A model generated the notes under the pieces. It did not search any database, was not told the origin of the DNA, and saw only the letters and a program-made list of their open reading frames with translations. The translations under genes were made by a program, and so were the position numbers. A stretch of 64,000 nucleotides of DNA from Fundidesulfovibrio putealis DSM 16056 (GTDB lineage: Bacteria > Desulfobacterota > Desulfovibrionia > Desulfovibrionales > Desulfovibrionaceae), in NCBI RefSeq assembly GCF_000429325.1, contig NZ_AUBQ01000015.1:152742-216741 (forward strand). Direction: 5' to 3'. Numbering within the stretch: position 1 is the first letter of the stretch; each line of letters opens with the position of its first letter. This document shows, one piece after another, positions 55,694-63,723 of this stretch.

Positions 55694-56245
55694 ATGAACG
55701 AGAACATCACCACCAAGATCGAAGCGATTGTTTCCCACTTCATCCAGAACCAGGCCGCCGACGTTGAAGCACCTGAGCATTGGGAGAAGACGAATGAGGA
55801 ATTGGTTAACCTGGGATTTGACGGGAAGCTCACTAAGGATGAGTACAACGCGATCCTGGCCTACAAAGCTTCTCGCACCGAATCGCCGTCAGAAGCTCAT
55901 CGCAAAATGCTCATGGAATTGGTGACGATGGTTGCACCGCCGAGGAAGCGTAATCCTCGTGACCTGACTTCTCTTGACCTCAACAACAAGAAAGTTTTCG
56001 AGAAGCTTGGCTTCATCTGGAAGCGTTCACTCTGCACCCTCTCAATGAAGAAGTTCCTTCAGGGACAGGGACAAGGTTACGCTGCCTTCCACAAGGCGAA
56101 TGCCGAGAATTTCGAAGCTGCTCTTATCCAGCTGGCTGGCGATGAGGCTAACCTGAAGAAGCTTATCAAGAAGGAATACGACGCGATCATCAAGTTGAAC
56201 ATGTCGAAGCACGAAGAATTGAAGGCGGCAAAGGCCAAAGCATAA
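55694..56245 (+). CDS. Unknown helical phage protein, paralogue A
   Basis: A 183-residue protein, mostly helical. Its C-terminal third (ENFEAALIQLAGDEANLKKL) corresponds to DYLGALIGMAGSEAALKEEF in the next gene, and the N-terminal EYNAILAYKASRTES to EFAEIMREKTKPKTS. The two genes (183 and 180 codons) are thus diverged copies. It has its own palindromic terminator (56264-56289). Function unknown; abundant-protein style codon choice (many GAG, CTC, AAG) is seen. Confidence 0.65.
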   Translation: MNENITTKIEAIVSHFIQNQAADVEAPEHWEKTNEELVNLGFDGKLTKDEYNAILAYKASRTESPSEAHRKMLMELVTMVAPPRKRNPRDLTSLDLNNKKVFEKLGFIWKRSLCTLSMKKFLQGQGQGYAAFHKANAENFEAALIQLAGDEANLKKLIKKEYDAIIKLNMSKHEELKAAKAKA

Positions 56246-56263
56246 ACACATCGACTGAAAACG

Positions 56264-56289
56264 AAAAGAGGGCCATATGGCCCTCTTTT
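56264..56289. terminator. Perfect 26-bp palindromic terminator
   Basis: AAAAGAGGGCCAT and its exact complement (13+13 bp, no loop spacer) are followed by a T-run. It ends the 55694-56245 gene. Confidence 0.85.
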
Positions 56290-56309
56290 TTATTTTTTCA
56301 TATTTGCTC

Positions 56310-56338
56310 TTAACATTTAATTTTCCATTTGGTACAAT
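56310..56338 (+). promoter_or_regulatory. Sigma70-type promoter of the 56380 gene
   Basis: TTAACA (56310-56315), a 17-bp spacer and TACAAT (56333-56338): five of six matches in each box. It lies 42 bp before the ATG and directly after a terminator, so the gene is transcribed alone. Confidence 0.75.
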
Positions 56339-56379
56339 GGGGACAACCCGAAAGGGAAACTGACCCGGAGGATTTTTAA

Positions 56380-56922
56380 ATGGAATACGACAAGGTTTAT
56401 TTCGTCAATGCCATCAAAGAGCTTTTTGCCCGTCATTCAACTGATGCTCCCAAATTTTCCGATTTGCCTTATGATGTGTTGGCAAATAAATTGAAGGCTG
56501 ATGAAATTACAGCAGAAGAATTTGCTGAGATTATGAGAGAGAAAACCAAGCCGAAAACCTCGCTTGAAAATGAAATGGTAGCTCTTTTGGAACAGTATGC
56601 AATTTATAATAAGCCAAAATTTGCCAGAGGCGCAAAGCCTCTTACTCCAGCTGAAAAACTCAAAAAATTTGTATTCGACACACTGGACATAAATGCAACT
56701 ACATTAGAGCGTCACGCTGTTGTGGGTGCCTTTCTAAAGATAAATGGAATAGCTCCTATTGCTCATGCCAAGAAATTCAAAAGCAATGAAGACTATTTAG
56801 GTGCTCTCATTGGCATGGCAGGCTCAGAAGCTGCATTAAAAGAAGAGTTCGAAAAGATGTTGCCAAAAGTTCAAGCAGAACTGAAAGCCAAGCAAGCAGC
56901 TAATGCAACCAAGAATAAGTAA
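56380..56922 (+). CDS. Unknown helical phage protein, paralogue B
   Basis: A 180-residue helical protein, paralogue of the preceding gene. The shared parts are an N-terminal helical region (EYDKVYFVNAIKELFARHST) and an Ala/Lys-rich C-terminus (AELKAKQAANATKNK). GGAGG stands 8 nt before the ATG. With its own consensus-like promoter and terminator (56945-56972), it is a single-gene unit that is probably strongly expressed. Role unknown. Confidence 0.65.
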   Translation: MEYDKVYFVNAIKELFARHSTDAPKFSDLPYDVLANKLKADEITAEEFAEIMREKTKPKTSLENEMVALLEQYAIYNKPKFARGAKPLTPAEKLKKFVFDTLDINATTLERHAVVGAFLKINGIAPIAHAKKFKSNEDYLGALIGMAGSEAALKEEFEKMLPKVQAELKAKQAANATKNK

Positions 56923-56944
56923 TTAAAAAATTCAATTGTTTATT

Positions 56945-56972
56945 AAAGGCAGGGTAGTTTTACCCTGCCTTT
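56945..56972 (+). terminator. Rho-independent terminator
   Basis: 12-bp arms AAAGGCAGGGTA (56945-56956) and TACCCTGCCTTT (56961-56972) with a 4-nt loop, followed by TTTT. It ends the 56380-56922 gene. Confidence 0.85.
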
Positions 56973-56975
56973 TTT

Positions 56976-57310
56976 ATTGTCACATAATTCTCATTTCGAG
57001 AATGTCTCAGGTTGACCTCAGAATGATCCTAAGCAGAAGGATGATAAAACATACATCAGACACATCAAAATGCGTCCTGGTCAATCCTGGGACAAATGAC
57101 AGCCTTTCGAGTGTAACTGACGTAATAACTTTCCAAAAACACAAAAGTTGACACTGTTTTTCAGCTGAAAACCATCAAACTGTGCTCTCTGAGCATAATT
57201 TCCCAGGAGTATTCGCACCAATTACAAATCTAGCTTTTGAGTAGTTGTGTCATCAACTACATAAATATCCATGTAACTACAAAATATCTTGTTAGTATCA
57301 TGGAGGATTT
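56976..57310. other. Intergenic region before the homing endonuclease
   Basis: 335 bp without a supported gene (a 71-codon frame from 56936 overlaps the terminator and looks spurious). It contains GTAGTTG/CAACTAC (57241-57260) and, right after it, CATAAATA, close to the T4-type late promoter TATAAATA. Confidence 0.45.
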
Positions 57311-57973
57311 ATGTTGATGACATTTGAATTGCCAAAGTTTTTACCAAATGAGGAAGTTAATGAGTATTTGAAGAGTAGAGTAGGTGGCCCGTATTATCTG
57401 ATGTCAATCACAAACAATGTAGCAATCGTTCAGGTTCCAGAAGAATGGAAAAAAATTCCTGGCTTTCCAAAGTACATGGCATCAAATCGCGGCAGAATCA
57501 AGAACATTAAAACAGAAAGAATATTAAAACAACAAACAAGCTCTCCAGACGGAAGATGTCGAGTTAATTTGCGCCGCCATGGTGAAGAACATACATCACC
57601 AAAACTTGTACATAGATTAGTTGCTATGGCATTTCTAGGAGAAGCACCAAAAGGAAGAAATCTAGCTTTACATAAAGATGGAAACTACCTGAATAATATT
57701 CCTGAAAATTTGTATTGGGGTAATCAATTTGAGAATGCACAAGACAAGATTAGACATGGTAGGTCAAACAAGGGCATGTCAATGAAGGGTAGAAGGAAAA
57801 AAATCACAGACGAAGCAATTAAAGAAATTTGGAAAATGTGGAACTCTGGAATGAATAAAACTGCAATCTGTAGAGAAATTAAAATTTCTTATATGACAGT
57901 TCTTAGAATAATCAACAAGACATATAAAAACTATGTTTTAAAGGAGGAAAGTGATGAAGGATTGGCTGTATGA
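57311..57973 (+). CDS. NUMOD4/HNH homing endonuclease
   Basis: A 220-residue free-standing homing endonuclease. Seen: a NUMOD4-type segment (EEWKKIPGFPKYMASNRGRI), an HNH core (VHRLVAMAFLGEAP, ALHKDGNYLNNIPENLYWGN) and a C-terminal HTH (EAIKEIWKMWNSGMNKTAIC). Such genes invade T4-like phage genomes between other genes by cutting homologous sites. GGAGGA precedes the ATG. Confidence 0.88.
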   Translation: MLMTFELPKFLPNEEVNEYLKSRVGGPYYLMSITNNVAIVQVPEEWKKIPGFPKYMASNRGRIKNIKTERILKQQTSSPDGRCRVNLRRHGEEHTSPKLVHRLVAMAFLGEAPKGRNLALHKDGNYLNNIPENLYWGNQFENAQDKIRHGRSNKGMSMKGRRKKITDEAIKEIWKMWNSGMNKTAICREIKISYMTVLRIINKTYKNYVLKEESDEGLAV

Positions 57974-58078
57974 CAAGGTTTTGTGTTCGTCATTGGTAAT
58001 GAACACAATCATATTCTTGTGGATACTGTTTATGAATTTACTCTATTTCAGTGTATTTTAAAGTGAGACTTAATTAGC

Positions 58079-58555
58079 ATGAAGTGTGAAATATGTGGCA
58101 AAGTTCACAACGTCAAATCAGATGATTTAGGAATATGTATGGCTTGTAGAGAGAACAATGTGTGCTTATTTTGTGGAAAGACAATAAAGGCAAGCAAAAT
58201 ATATTGTGACATAAAGTGTGCAAACAAATTCAGAAAGTTAATGCAAACAGGTATGGCCGTTGAAAATGTGCAGAAATATATCGGAAAAGTAGATAGCTAT
58301 GTAACCTATAAAGATTTTAAGAATACAAAGCACTACAAAAAATTTAGCGACGAGGCAATGCGCCTCTATGAAGAATTGTTTTTAGACATGATTGAAATTA
58401 TCTCAATAGACATTTCAAAAATAATTGAGAAAGAGTTTCTTCGTTTCAACATTGAAGTTCTCTTGAGAGAAAGTAACTGGTATTTAATTAATGTTGTTTA
58501 TGTGGACAAAATTAAAAAAACAGCAACATGCGAGGTTGTAAAGTGGAAATCCTGA
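58079..58555 (+). CDS. Zinc-finger phage protein
   Basis: A 158-residue protein. Three CxxC pairs lie in the first 55 residues (CEICGKVHN, CMACREN, CLFCGK) plus YCDIKC, enough for two zinc sites. The C-terminal 100 residues are helical and unrecognised. Start at the ATG at 58079. Unknown role, possibly nucleic-acid binding. Confidence 0.6.
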   Translation: MKCEICGKVHNVKSDDLGICMACRENNVCLFCGKTIKASKIYCDIKCANKFRKLMQTGMAVENVQKYIGKVDSYVTYKDFKNTKHYKKFSDEAMRLYEELFLDMIEIISIDISKIIEKEFLRFNIEVLLRESNWYLINVVYVDKIKKTATCEVVKWKS

Positions 58556-58782
58556 CGTTAGATAGCAAAGCCGCTAAAGAAACTTACAAAGAAATTTATG
58601 CTGCTTATAAACAGTTAGCAAATTTAGAATTGACTAAAGAAAATCAAACTATTGCATACAATTTAATTTCTCGAATTGTTGGTTTGAGGTCGATGTTGAG
58701 AGATTCAACAGGTGGTTGGCAATGTTTTAAAATGGTTCAAAAGCTTGAGGGCGATATACTTGAAATAGTATTCAGCAAATAA
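58528..58782 (+). CDS. Small unknown phage protein overlapping the zinc-finger gene
   Basis: An 84-residue helical protein (SKAAKETYKEIYAAYKQLAN). Its start overlaps the zinc-finger gene by 28 bp. A GTG at 58543 with GAGG upstream is an alternative start. Followed by an 18-bp inverted repeat. Confidence 0.5.
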   Translation: MRGCKVEILTLDSKAAKETYKEIYAAYKQLANLELTKENQTIAYNLISRIVGLRSMLRDSTGGWQCFKMVQKLEGDILEIVFSK

Positions 58783-58790
58783 ATAGATTT

Positions 58791-58864
58791 GGAAGATAAA
58801 CACAGGGTTTATAAAAAAAATATAAAACAAAATAAGTAAGCTGCCTACCCTGTGTTTATCTTCC
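58791..58864. repeat. Perfect 18-bp inverted repeat with 38-nt AT-rich spacer
   Basis: GGAAGATAAACACAGGGT at 58791-58808 and its exact complement at 58847-58864. It could form a long intergenic stem between two rightward genes. The arms have no T-run like the other terminators in this region. Confidence 0.8.
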
Positions 58865-58881
58865 ATTTTAAGGATCAAAAG

Positions 58882-59073
58882 ATGAAGATACAAATTAATG
58901 AATTTAATCATAGAGCAGAATTGTTATCGAGTCAAATGGACTCACCACCAATAAATCCAATGCAACCAAATTTGGTACAATGTCCATGTTGTGGCAATGT
59001 TTGTGCAAGAGAAATTCTTTGTAATTGCCACATTGAAGAAACACATCCAAAAATTAAACAAGCTATATTATAG
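58882..59073 (+). CDS. Small zinc-binding phage protein
   Basis: A 63-residue protein with a dense cysteine cluster (CPCCGNVCAREILCNCHIEE), which could hold one zinc ion. AAGGA stands 7 nt before the ATG at 58882. Unknown role. Confidence 0.55.
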   Translation: MKIQINEFNHRAELLSSQMDSPPINPMQPNLVQCPCCGNVCAREILCNCHIEETHPKIKQAIL

Positions 59074-59084
59074 GAGAAAATTAA

Positions 59085-59612
59085 ATGGCTAAAAGAGAAG
59101 ATACAAAGCAAAAGGTTGAACTTCTTAAGCAGGATTTGCAAGATGTTCTAGTGACCATGGAAGAGAAGGAATTACAGCTTAGAGAAGCTGTAAAGGAAGA
59201 TGAAAAAGCACTTGCAGCTGAACATTCTAAAACGGTTATTGCTAAGGCAAAAAAGGTTGCTGAGTGTAATGAGTTGTTAATTGCTCTGAAATCTGAGGCA
59301 GTGGAAATAATTCGCAAAGCGATAAAAACTTATTTAACAAAGTCAGTTAAGTATCAAAGAGAAATGGCACAAGCCATTGATGATTTGCAAACACTCGAAA
59401 GATTTATTGATGTTTCTCAATATGCAGAAGAAGATATTTTTAATGTGAATTTTGCATTACATCGCAGGCATGTTCACAAATCAGCTTTGACTTTGAAGGC
59501 GTTAATTAGTGAAGTGTTCCACAATGAAAACGAAAGAGTCAATATGTCAGTAAATGCATTGCATGGAATTCCATTTCTTGAAGACCCTAAGCGAAACAAG
59601 TGGTTGAAGTAG
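59085..59612 (+). CDS. Coiled-coil phage protein
   Basis: A 175-residue protein. Residues 1-60 form a strongly charged coiled coil (KQKVELLKQDLQDVLVTMEE); the rest is helical with HRRHVHKSALTLKAL. Not recognised. AGGAG precedes the ATG, 11 bp after the previous gene. It ends at a shared bidirectional terminator. Confidence 0.6.
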   Translation: MAKREDTKQKVELLKQDLQDVLVTMEEKELQLREAVKEDEKALAAEHSKTVIAKAKKVAECNELLIALKSEAVEIIRKAIKTYLTKSVKYQREMAQAIDDLQTLERFIDVSQYAEEDIFNVNFALHRRHVHKSALTLKALISEVFHNENERVNMSVNALHGIPFLEDPKRNKWLK

Positions 59613-59617
59613 AAATT

Positions 59618-59643
59618 ACAAAGGGTCCAAACGGACCCTTTGT
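59618..59643. terminator. Bidirectional terminator between convergent genes
   Basis: 11-bp arms ACAAAGGGTCC (59618-59628) and GGACCCTTTGT (59633-59643) with a 4-nt loop lie between the rightward coiled-coil gene and the leftward LamG gene. Confidence 0.8.
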
Positions 59644-59647
59644 TGTT

Positions 59648-62299
59648 TTAATTGGCTAGGTAGTTCTGTTTAGGTGGCACAAAATTGTTTGTCCATCTAG
59701 CAATTCCCTTTGAAATCCTTATTTGTGTCATTTGACCCACGAAACCGGAGTTTCCATATTCTCCAAGCATACCAATCCTAAACTGAGCAGAGCTTGTATT
59801 GAGAGCACCTGTCACAGTAGAGGAGGCTACTTTAATTCCATCCTTGAACAATATGCCCAAGTCTCCACACCTAACAATCGCATAATGATGCCAATTGGAA
59901 TCAGTTGTGGTTGTTGAATCTGTTGCTGCATAGTTTGTTCCGCCAATGTAGAACCCTGCTCTTGCGTATTGATTTAGAAAGTCAAATGCAAATGAGCATG
60001 TTGTATTGTTACCAGCAGCATCACATTGACCCATGACCCAACAGACACTAGGAAATGATGTTCTTTTCGCCCAAAAATCTACTGTGAAGTCAATATTACC
60101 CATTTGAATATCTGTGCTAACAGGCACAACAAAATATCCAGAACTACTGTTGAGATTGAAGACTCTGCCACTCACAGGGCTTGATGTATCAAAAATGGCT
60201 GATGCACCAGAGTTACCAATGATTTTGTTGGTCTGGATAGTATCTCCATACCTTGTCACCACCTTAGCTGATTGTGAAAAGTCATTAAATGACCTCGCAT
60301 CCTCACCAGCTACAATTAAAACCTTTGAGTCCTTATGCACTCTTGGCAGAGTAGGAGGTGTAAAGTTGTCAGTATAAAGTGCGGTGCCATTTACAACATG
60401 AGTCCAGGCAACTGTTGTTCCTGAAGGAGCATACATAGTGTTAGCTTGAAAAATGTTGAAGTTTGTTCCGCCTGCTGTCAATGATGAGGCATTTGCACCA
60501 GAGGCAATTATGTTCCCATCCAGAAACAACTTTATATTATTTGATATATCTCTTGTAAAAGCTAGGTGAAACCATCTTCCAACTGGCGCAGTGATTGTTG
60601 ATGATAAACCCCAAGAACCATTAAGCATGAATGCCAAATAGTTAGAAGGATTCAGGCCAAAACCCCATCCAGTACTCCAATTAGAAGAGCCAAAGATAAA
60701 TCCATTGATTGGAGATGTAGTATAATATACCCACCCTTCAACGGTAAATTGATTCGTATTAAAATCAAAGTCTGTTGAATACTGAGAACTTACAATGCTC
60801 GATGAAGTTCCATCGCCCACAAAAGCTTTAGTATCTCCAGGCTGACACGCAAGATGCTTTGCATTGCCAACAGGCAGGATGGTCTTATTATTGCTCGATG
60901 AGTCTACAAAACTTACACCCACCTGATCCATATGAATAAGTAGTTGCGTGCTAGCGTCATTCTGGAAGAGGGAAGTAGGGACTATATTACTTCTCACTGA
61001 AGTTGAAAACCTGAAGTCAGCAACAAAGCCCTTAAATGTACCCCAGGTGACACCACCAGCAATTACGAATGGGCTGGTGTCAACATCATAAAAAAGTGTC
61101 GGTGAAGTTATTGTGTACGTTTGAACTCCGTTTATGTTTGCTATATATGTTGTACCATTGCGTGAAATTTGTACAAAATTCCATGAATTAAACTGTAATA
61201 CTCCCAAGGAAGTTCCATTCCACATTCCATTCCATCCACCACCAATAGAAGAATAAGCGGCAAGATTTCCTGTTGAAGAGATATATAAAGTGAGACCATA
61301 GGAAGATCGCTTTGTTACAATATCTTGCGTTGCACCTGTATTAGAGGGATTAACCCAAAACTCAATTGTCCATGTAGTGTTAGTCTGCAAGTTCATTGTT
61401 GATGTATTCGTGTCAACTGAAAGGTAATCTCCAGAAGCTTGGAAAAATCCAGCAACATCACTGACAGGAAGCTTGTTGAGATTTTTTACAGTTGTGCTTG
61501 TTCCTGTTGAAATTGATTTCTTACCAAGTGAATCATATGCAATAGGCTTCAATCCTTCATTCATTGGCAGCAAAAGTTTTGTAAAAGAGTCCTCACGCAA
61601 AGGGGCTATCGGCACACTGAAATCGGCTGTATAACGAGCGATACCTTTTGACCACCTAACATCTGACATATTACCAAAAAAATTATAGACATTATTGGTT
61701 GTTGCGCCGATTGAGCAACCTAAACTTGACGAAATTGCACTTGTATTTGCGTTAGAAGTCATTAGCTTTCCATTAAGGAAACCTCGCAAAGTACCTGATT
61801 GTCTTGAATATGCAATATGACACCATTGGTTTAGATTGGCTGATGTCAATGTTATTCCTGTTGATGAAAAGCCCCATGAACCAGCATTGGCAATTAAAAA
61901 CTGCAGTGTGTAGGTGTTGACATTGATAAACATGCCTGTTTCAGCTGCAGTGCTTGTAGTTGTTGCAAATAAAGTATAAAAAGCGCTGCCAAGCTGAGTA
62001 AAATAAACCCATGCTTCAAAAGTAAAATCATCAGTTGAAAGTACATTAAAATCCGCAGAATTTGATGCAGTGAGATAATCACCATTTCCGTCAAAATACC
62101 CTGCGATAGGCGTATAAGGATGGCTTGTATGGCCTACTGAAGAATCAGCAAGAGAGTCACAGTTCAACATGAGCTTGGTAAAATTATCATTCCCATGTGA
62201 CCATGCAGGAAGACCTGCAGTAGCTTGTTTTTTATCAAGTCTATCCTTAGGAGTCCAAACAGTTCTTTTTGTTTTTCCGCTTATATAACCTGACATCAT
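59648..62299 (-). CDS. Phage structural protein with four LamG-like domains
   Basis: An 883-residue protein with four tandem LamG/concanavalin A-like units of about 200-220 residues. Each starts near a TKLLLPMNEG- or TQLLIHMDQVG-type strand and has FEAWVYFT / IEFWVNPS / VEGWVYYT / VDFWAKRT and a W-CHIAYSR or W-FHLAFTR pattern. The ends of units 1 and 4 share DVRWSKGIARYT / QIRISKGIARWTN. This fits a virion surface or tail-fibre protein that binds sugars. It is coded leftward with the next two genes. Confidence 0.85.
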   Translation of the reverse strand: MMSGYISGKTKRTVWTPKDRLDKKQATAGLPAWSHGNDNFTKLMLNCDSLADSSVGHTSHPYTPIAGYFDGNGDYLTASNSADFNVLSTDDFTFEAWVYFTQLGSAFYTLFATTTSTAAETGMFINVNTYTLQFLIANAGSWGFSSTGITLTSANLNQWCHIAYSRQSGTLRGFLNGKLMTSNANTSAISSSLGCSIGATTNNVYNFFGNMSDVRWSKGIARYTADFSVPIAPLREDSFTKLLLPMNEGLKPIAYDSLGKKSISTGTSTTVKNLNKLPVSDVAGFFQASGDYLSVDTNTSTMNLQTNTTWTIEFWVNPSNTGATQDIVTKRSSYGLTLYISSTGNLAAYSSIGGGWNGMWNGTSLGVLQFNSWNFVQISRNGTTYIANINGVQTYTITSPTLFYDVDTSPFVIAGGVTWGTFKGFVADFRFSTSVRSNIVPTSLFQNDASTQLLIHMDQVGVSFVDSSSNNKTILPVGNAKHLACQPGDTKAFVGDGTSSSIVSSQYSTDFDFNTNQFTVEGWVYYTTSPINGFIFGSSNWSTGWGFGLNPSNYLAFMLNGSWGLSSTITAPVGRWFHLAFTRDISNNIKLFLDGNIIASGANASSLTAGGTNFNIFQANTMYAPSGTTVAWTHVVNGTALYTDNFTPPTLPRVHKDSKVLIVAGEDARSFNDFSQSAKVVTRYGDTIQTNKIIGNSGASAIFDTSSPVSGRVFNLNSSSGYFVVPVSTDIQMGNIDFTVDFWAKRTSFPSVCWVMGQCDAAGNNTTCSFAFDFLNQYARAGFYIGGTNYAATDSTTTTDSNWHHYAIVRCGDLGILFKDGIKVASSTVTGALNTSSAQFRIGMLGEYGNSGFVGQMTQIRISKGIARWTNNFVPPKQNYLAN

Positions 62300-62367
62300 C
62301 TATTCCTTACAAAAATTTCAAATAAAATTCCTAAACAAAAACCCAGGAAAAAAATTACAAATATCAT

Positions 62368-62697
62368 TTATGACATTTCCATTGCAGAAATTGAAATTTC
62401 ACAATCGGTAATTGCAGATGCTTTTGCTTGAATAACATCTCCAGCTTCAAGAACTAATTTTCCATTGAGAAGTGCAAGTGCTTCTTTTGCAGGAATTGTC
62501 ATTTGTTCTGCAAGTCTTGTTGCAGCATTTGCATTTGAGGCATCAAGCCATTGAACCGAAACATCTCTTGAAGTTGAAGTTGAAGTATTTGCTATATGAA
62601 TATTGAGCACAACAGAAGTTGTAAGTGCTGGACATGTATAAATCGTTACATATGAGGCAGTTAATACACCTCTTGCGTTCTTAAAGGTATTTGCCAT
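62368..62697 (-). CDS. Small virion-type protein of marine T4-like phages
   Basis: A 109-residue beta-rich protein (MANTFKNARGVLTASYVTIY, VVLNIHIANTSTSTSRDVSV, ALLNGKLVLEAGDVIQAKAS). The pattern is common in structural gene modules of cyanophages and other T4-like marine phages. AGGAG stands 9 nt before the ATG. A TATAAATA box 29 bp upstream suggests late expression. Confidence 0.75.
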   Translation of the reverse strand: MANTFKNARGVLTASYVTIYTCPALTTSVVLNIHIANTSTSTSRDVSVQWLDASNANAATRLAEQMTIPAKEALALLNGKLVLEAGDVIQAKASAITDCEISISAMEMS

Positions 62698-62725
62698 ATA
62701 AAAATCTCCTATAATAGAATAAAAC

Positions 62726-62733
62726 TATTTATA
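62726..62733 (-). promoter_or_regulatory. T4-type late promoter box
   Basis: An exact TATAAATA on the minus strand lies 29 bp before the 62368-62697 gene. This is the T4 late-promoter -10 sequence. The context (small virion gene, T4-like neighbours) supports it. Confidence 0.6.
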
Positions 62734-62736
62734 AGA

Positions 62737-62768
62737 AAAAAGGAATCCTTTTGACAAGATTCCTTTTT
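62737..62768. terminator. Terminator between tail gene and small virion gene
   Basis: 11-bp arms AAAAAGGAATC (62737-62747) and GATTCCTTTTT (62758-62768) with a 10-nt loop, T-rich on both strands. It would end the leftward tail gene. Confidence 0.75.
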
Positions 62769-62794
62769 AGCTATTTTTACTTAAATAGTTTTTA

Positions 62795-63723
62795 TTAAGT
62801 TGTTAGAGCTTGCATGTCAGCGTTGGACAGGCGGCGGTTGAACAGGAGGACTTGGCGGATGTGGCCGTTCCAAAATACGCTGCTTGACCAATCCACTCCT
62901 ATTCCCATCGTAGTCGTGACCGGGGGAGTTCCAGAATTATCGGAGACGGGTGACCCGCCATTGCGAACTGCCGCAAAGTCATTGACAGCCCAAGCGACAC
63001 CAACTGCAAAACCAGTTTGAGCGGATACTGTGCCGGGCCTCAACTGTGCCTGAAATGCCCCTGAGGTCAGGAAGTCAGCGCACACATTGCCGCTAGAGTC
63101 TATGTATAGCGTAGACCTGTCGTTGACCGTGTTGTTTAGGGACAGCAGCGGCCTATTACCAGACAGGGCGTTTACATCCCCACGCACCAACAGCGTCCCC
63201 TCGGTCCCATTCCACAAAGATTCTCCATGAGAACCTACCAATGAAGGCAAATTCAAAGTGCATACATCAGCAGCTCTTGTTGCAGCAGCAGATGTAGAAA
63301 CGTCTGCGCTGCGGGTGACTGCTGCGGTTGTGGTCGGGATGTACGAGGTCGGAAATGCACCAGCCTCAAGCTGTGCGCCCCAGATGTAGAGGCCGGATGT
63401 GCCGTCTCCGGTGTAGGAGAAAACCCCGTTTGCACTGGCGATGTTAAGGCCCATCCCGCCGCTGGTGGACGTCGGGGTGGAGATAATAGTGCACCGGTAT
63501 TTGCCGTCACCAAGGGGGTAATGCTTGCGCTTATCCCGGCGTCAACGCTGCCAACTACTCCATTGGCAAGGTCAAAGAAGGCCCCCTTAGAAGAGTTCCC
63601 CTGGTCGCGTAGATACAGCCAGCTTCTCTCTGCTGCCTTGGCATGGATAGAAAGCGCGTGCGGCGTGAGGGCTACGGTGGCGGCAATGGTCGCAAAATGC
63701 GTACTGCTTGTCGGCGACCGCCC
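62795..63723 (-). pseudogene. Phage tail-type LamG protein, frameshifted and cut by an IS21-like element
   Basis: Leftward fragment of about 308 codons. Upstream frame 63723 to about 63506 encodes SIHAKAAERSWLYLRDQGNS, FDLANGVVGSVDAGISASIT. Downstream frame to 62795 encodes LGDGKYRCTIISTPTSTSGG, GLYIWGAQLEAGAFPTSYIP and a C-terminal LamG-like part ending LSNADMQALTT. The two join only with a one-base shift at a run of five C (about 63,508). The 5' end is lost at the IS border (about 63,724). GC-rich, unlike the genes to its left. Confidence 0.75.

Noticed and set aside
56936..57151. 71-codon rightward frame before the HNH gene
   Set aside because: It begins inside the terminator stem of the previous gene and has no ribosome-binding site.
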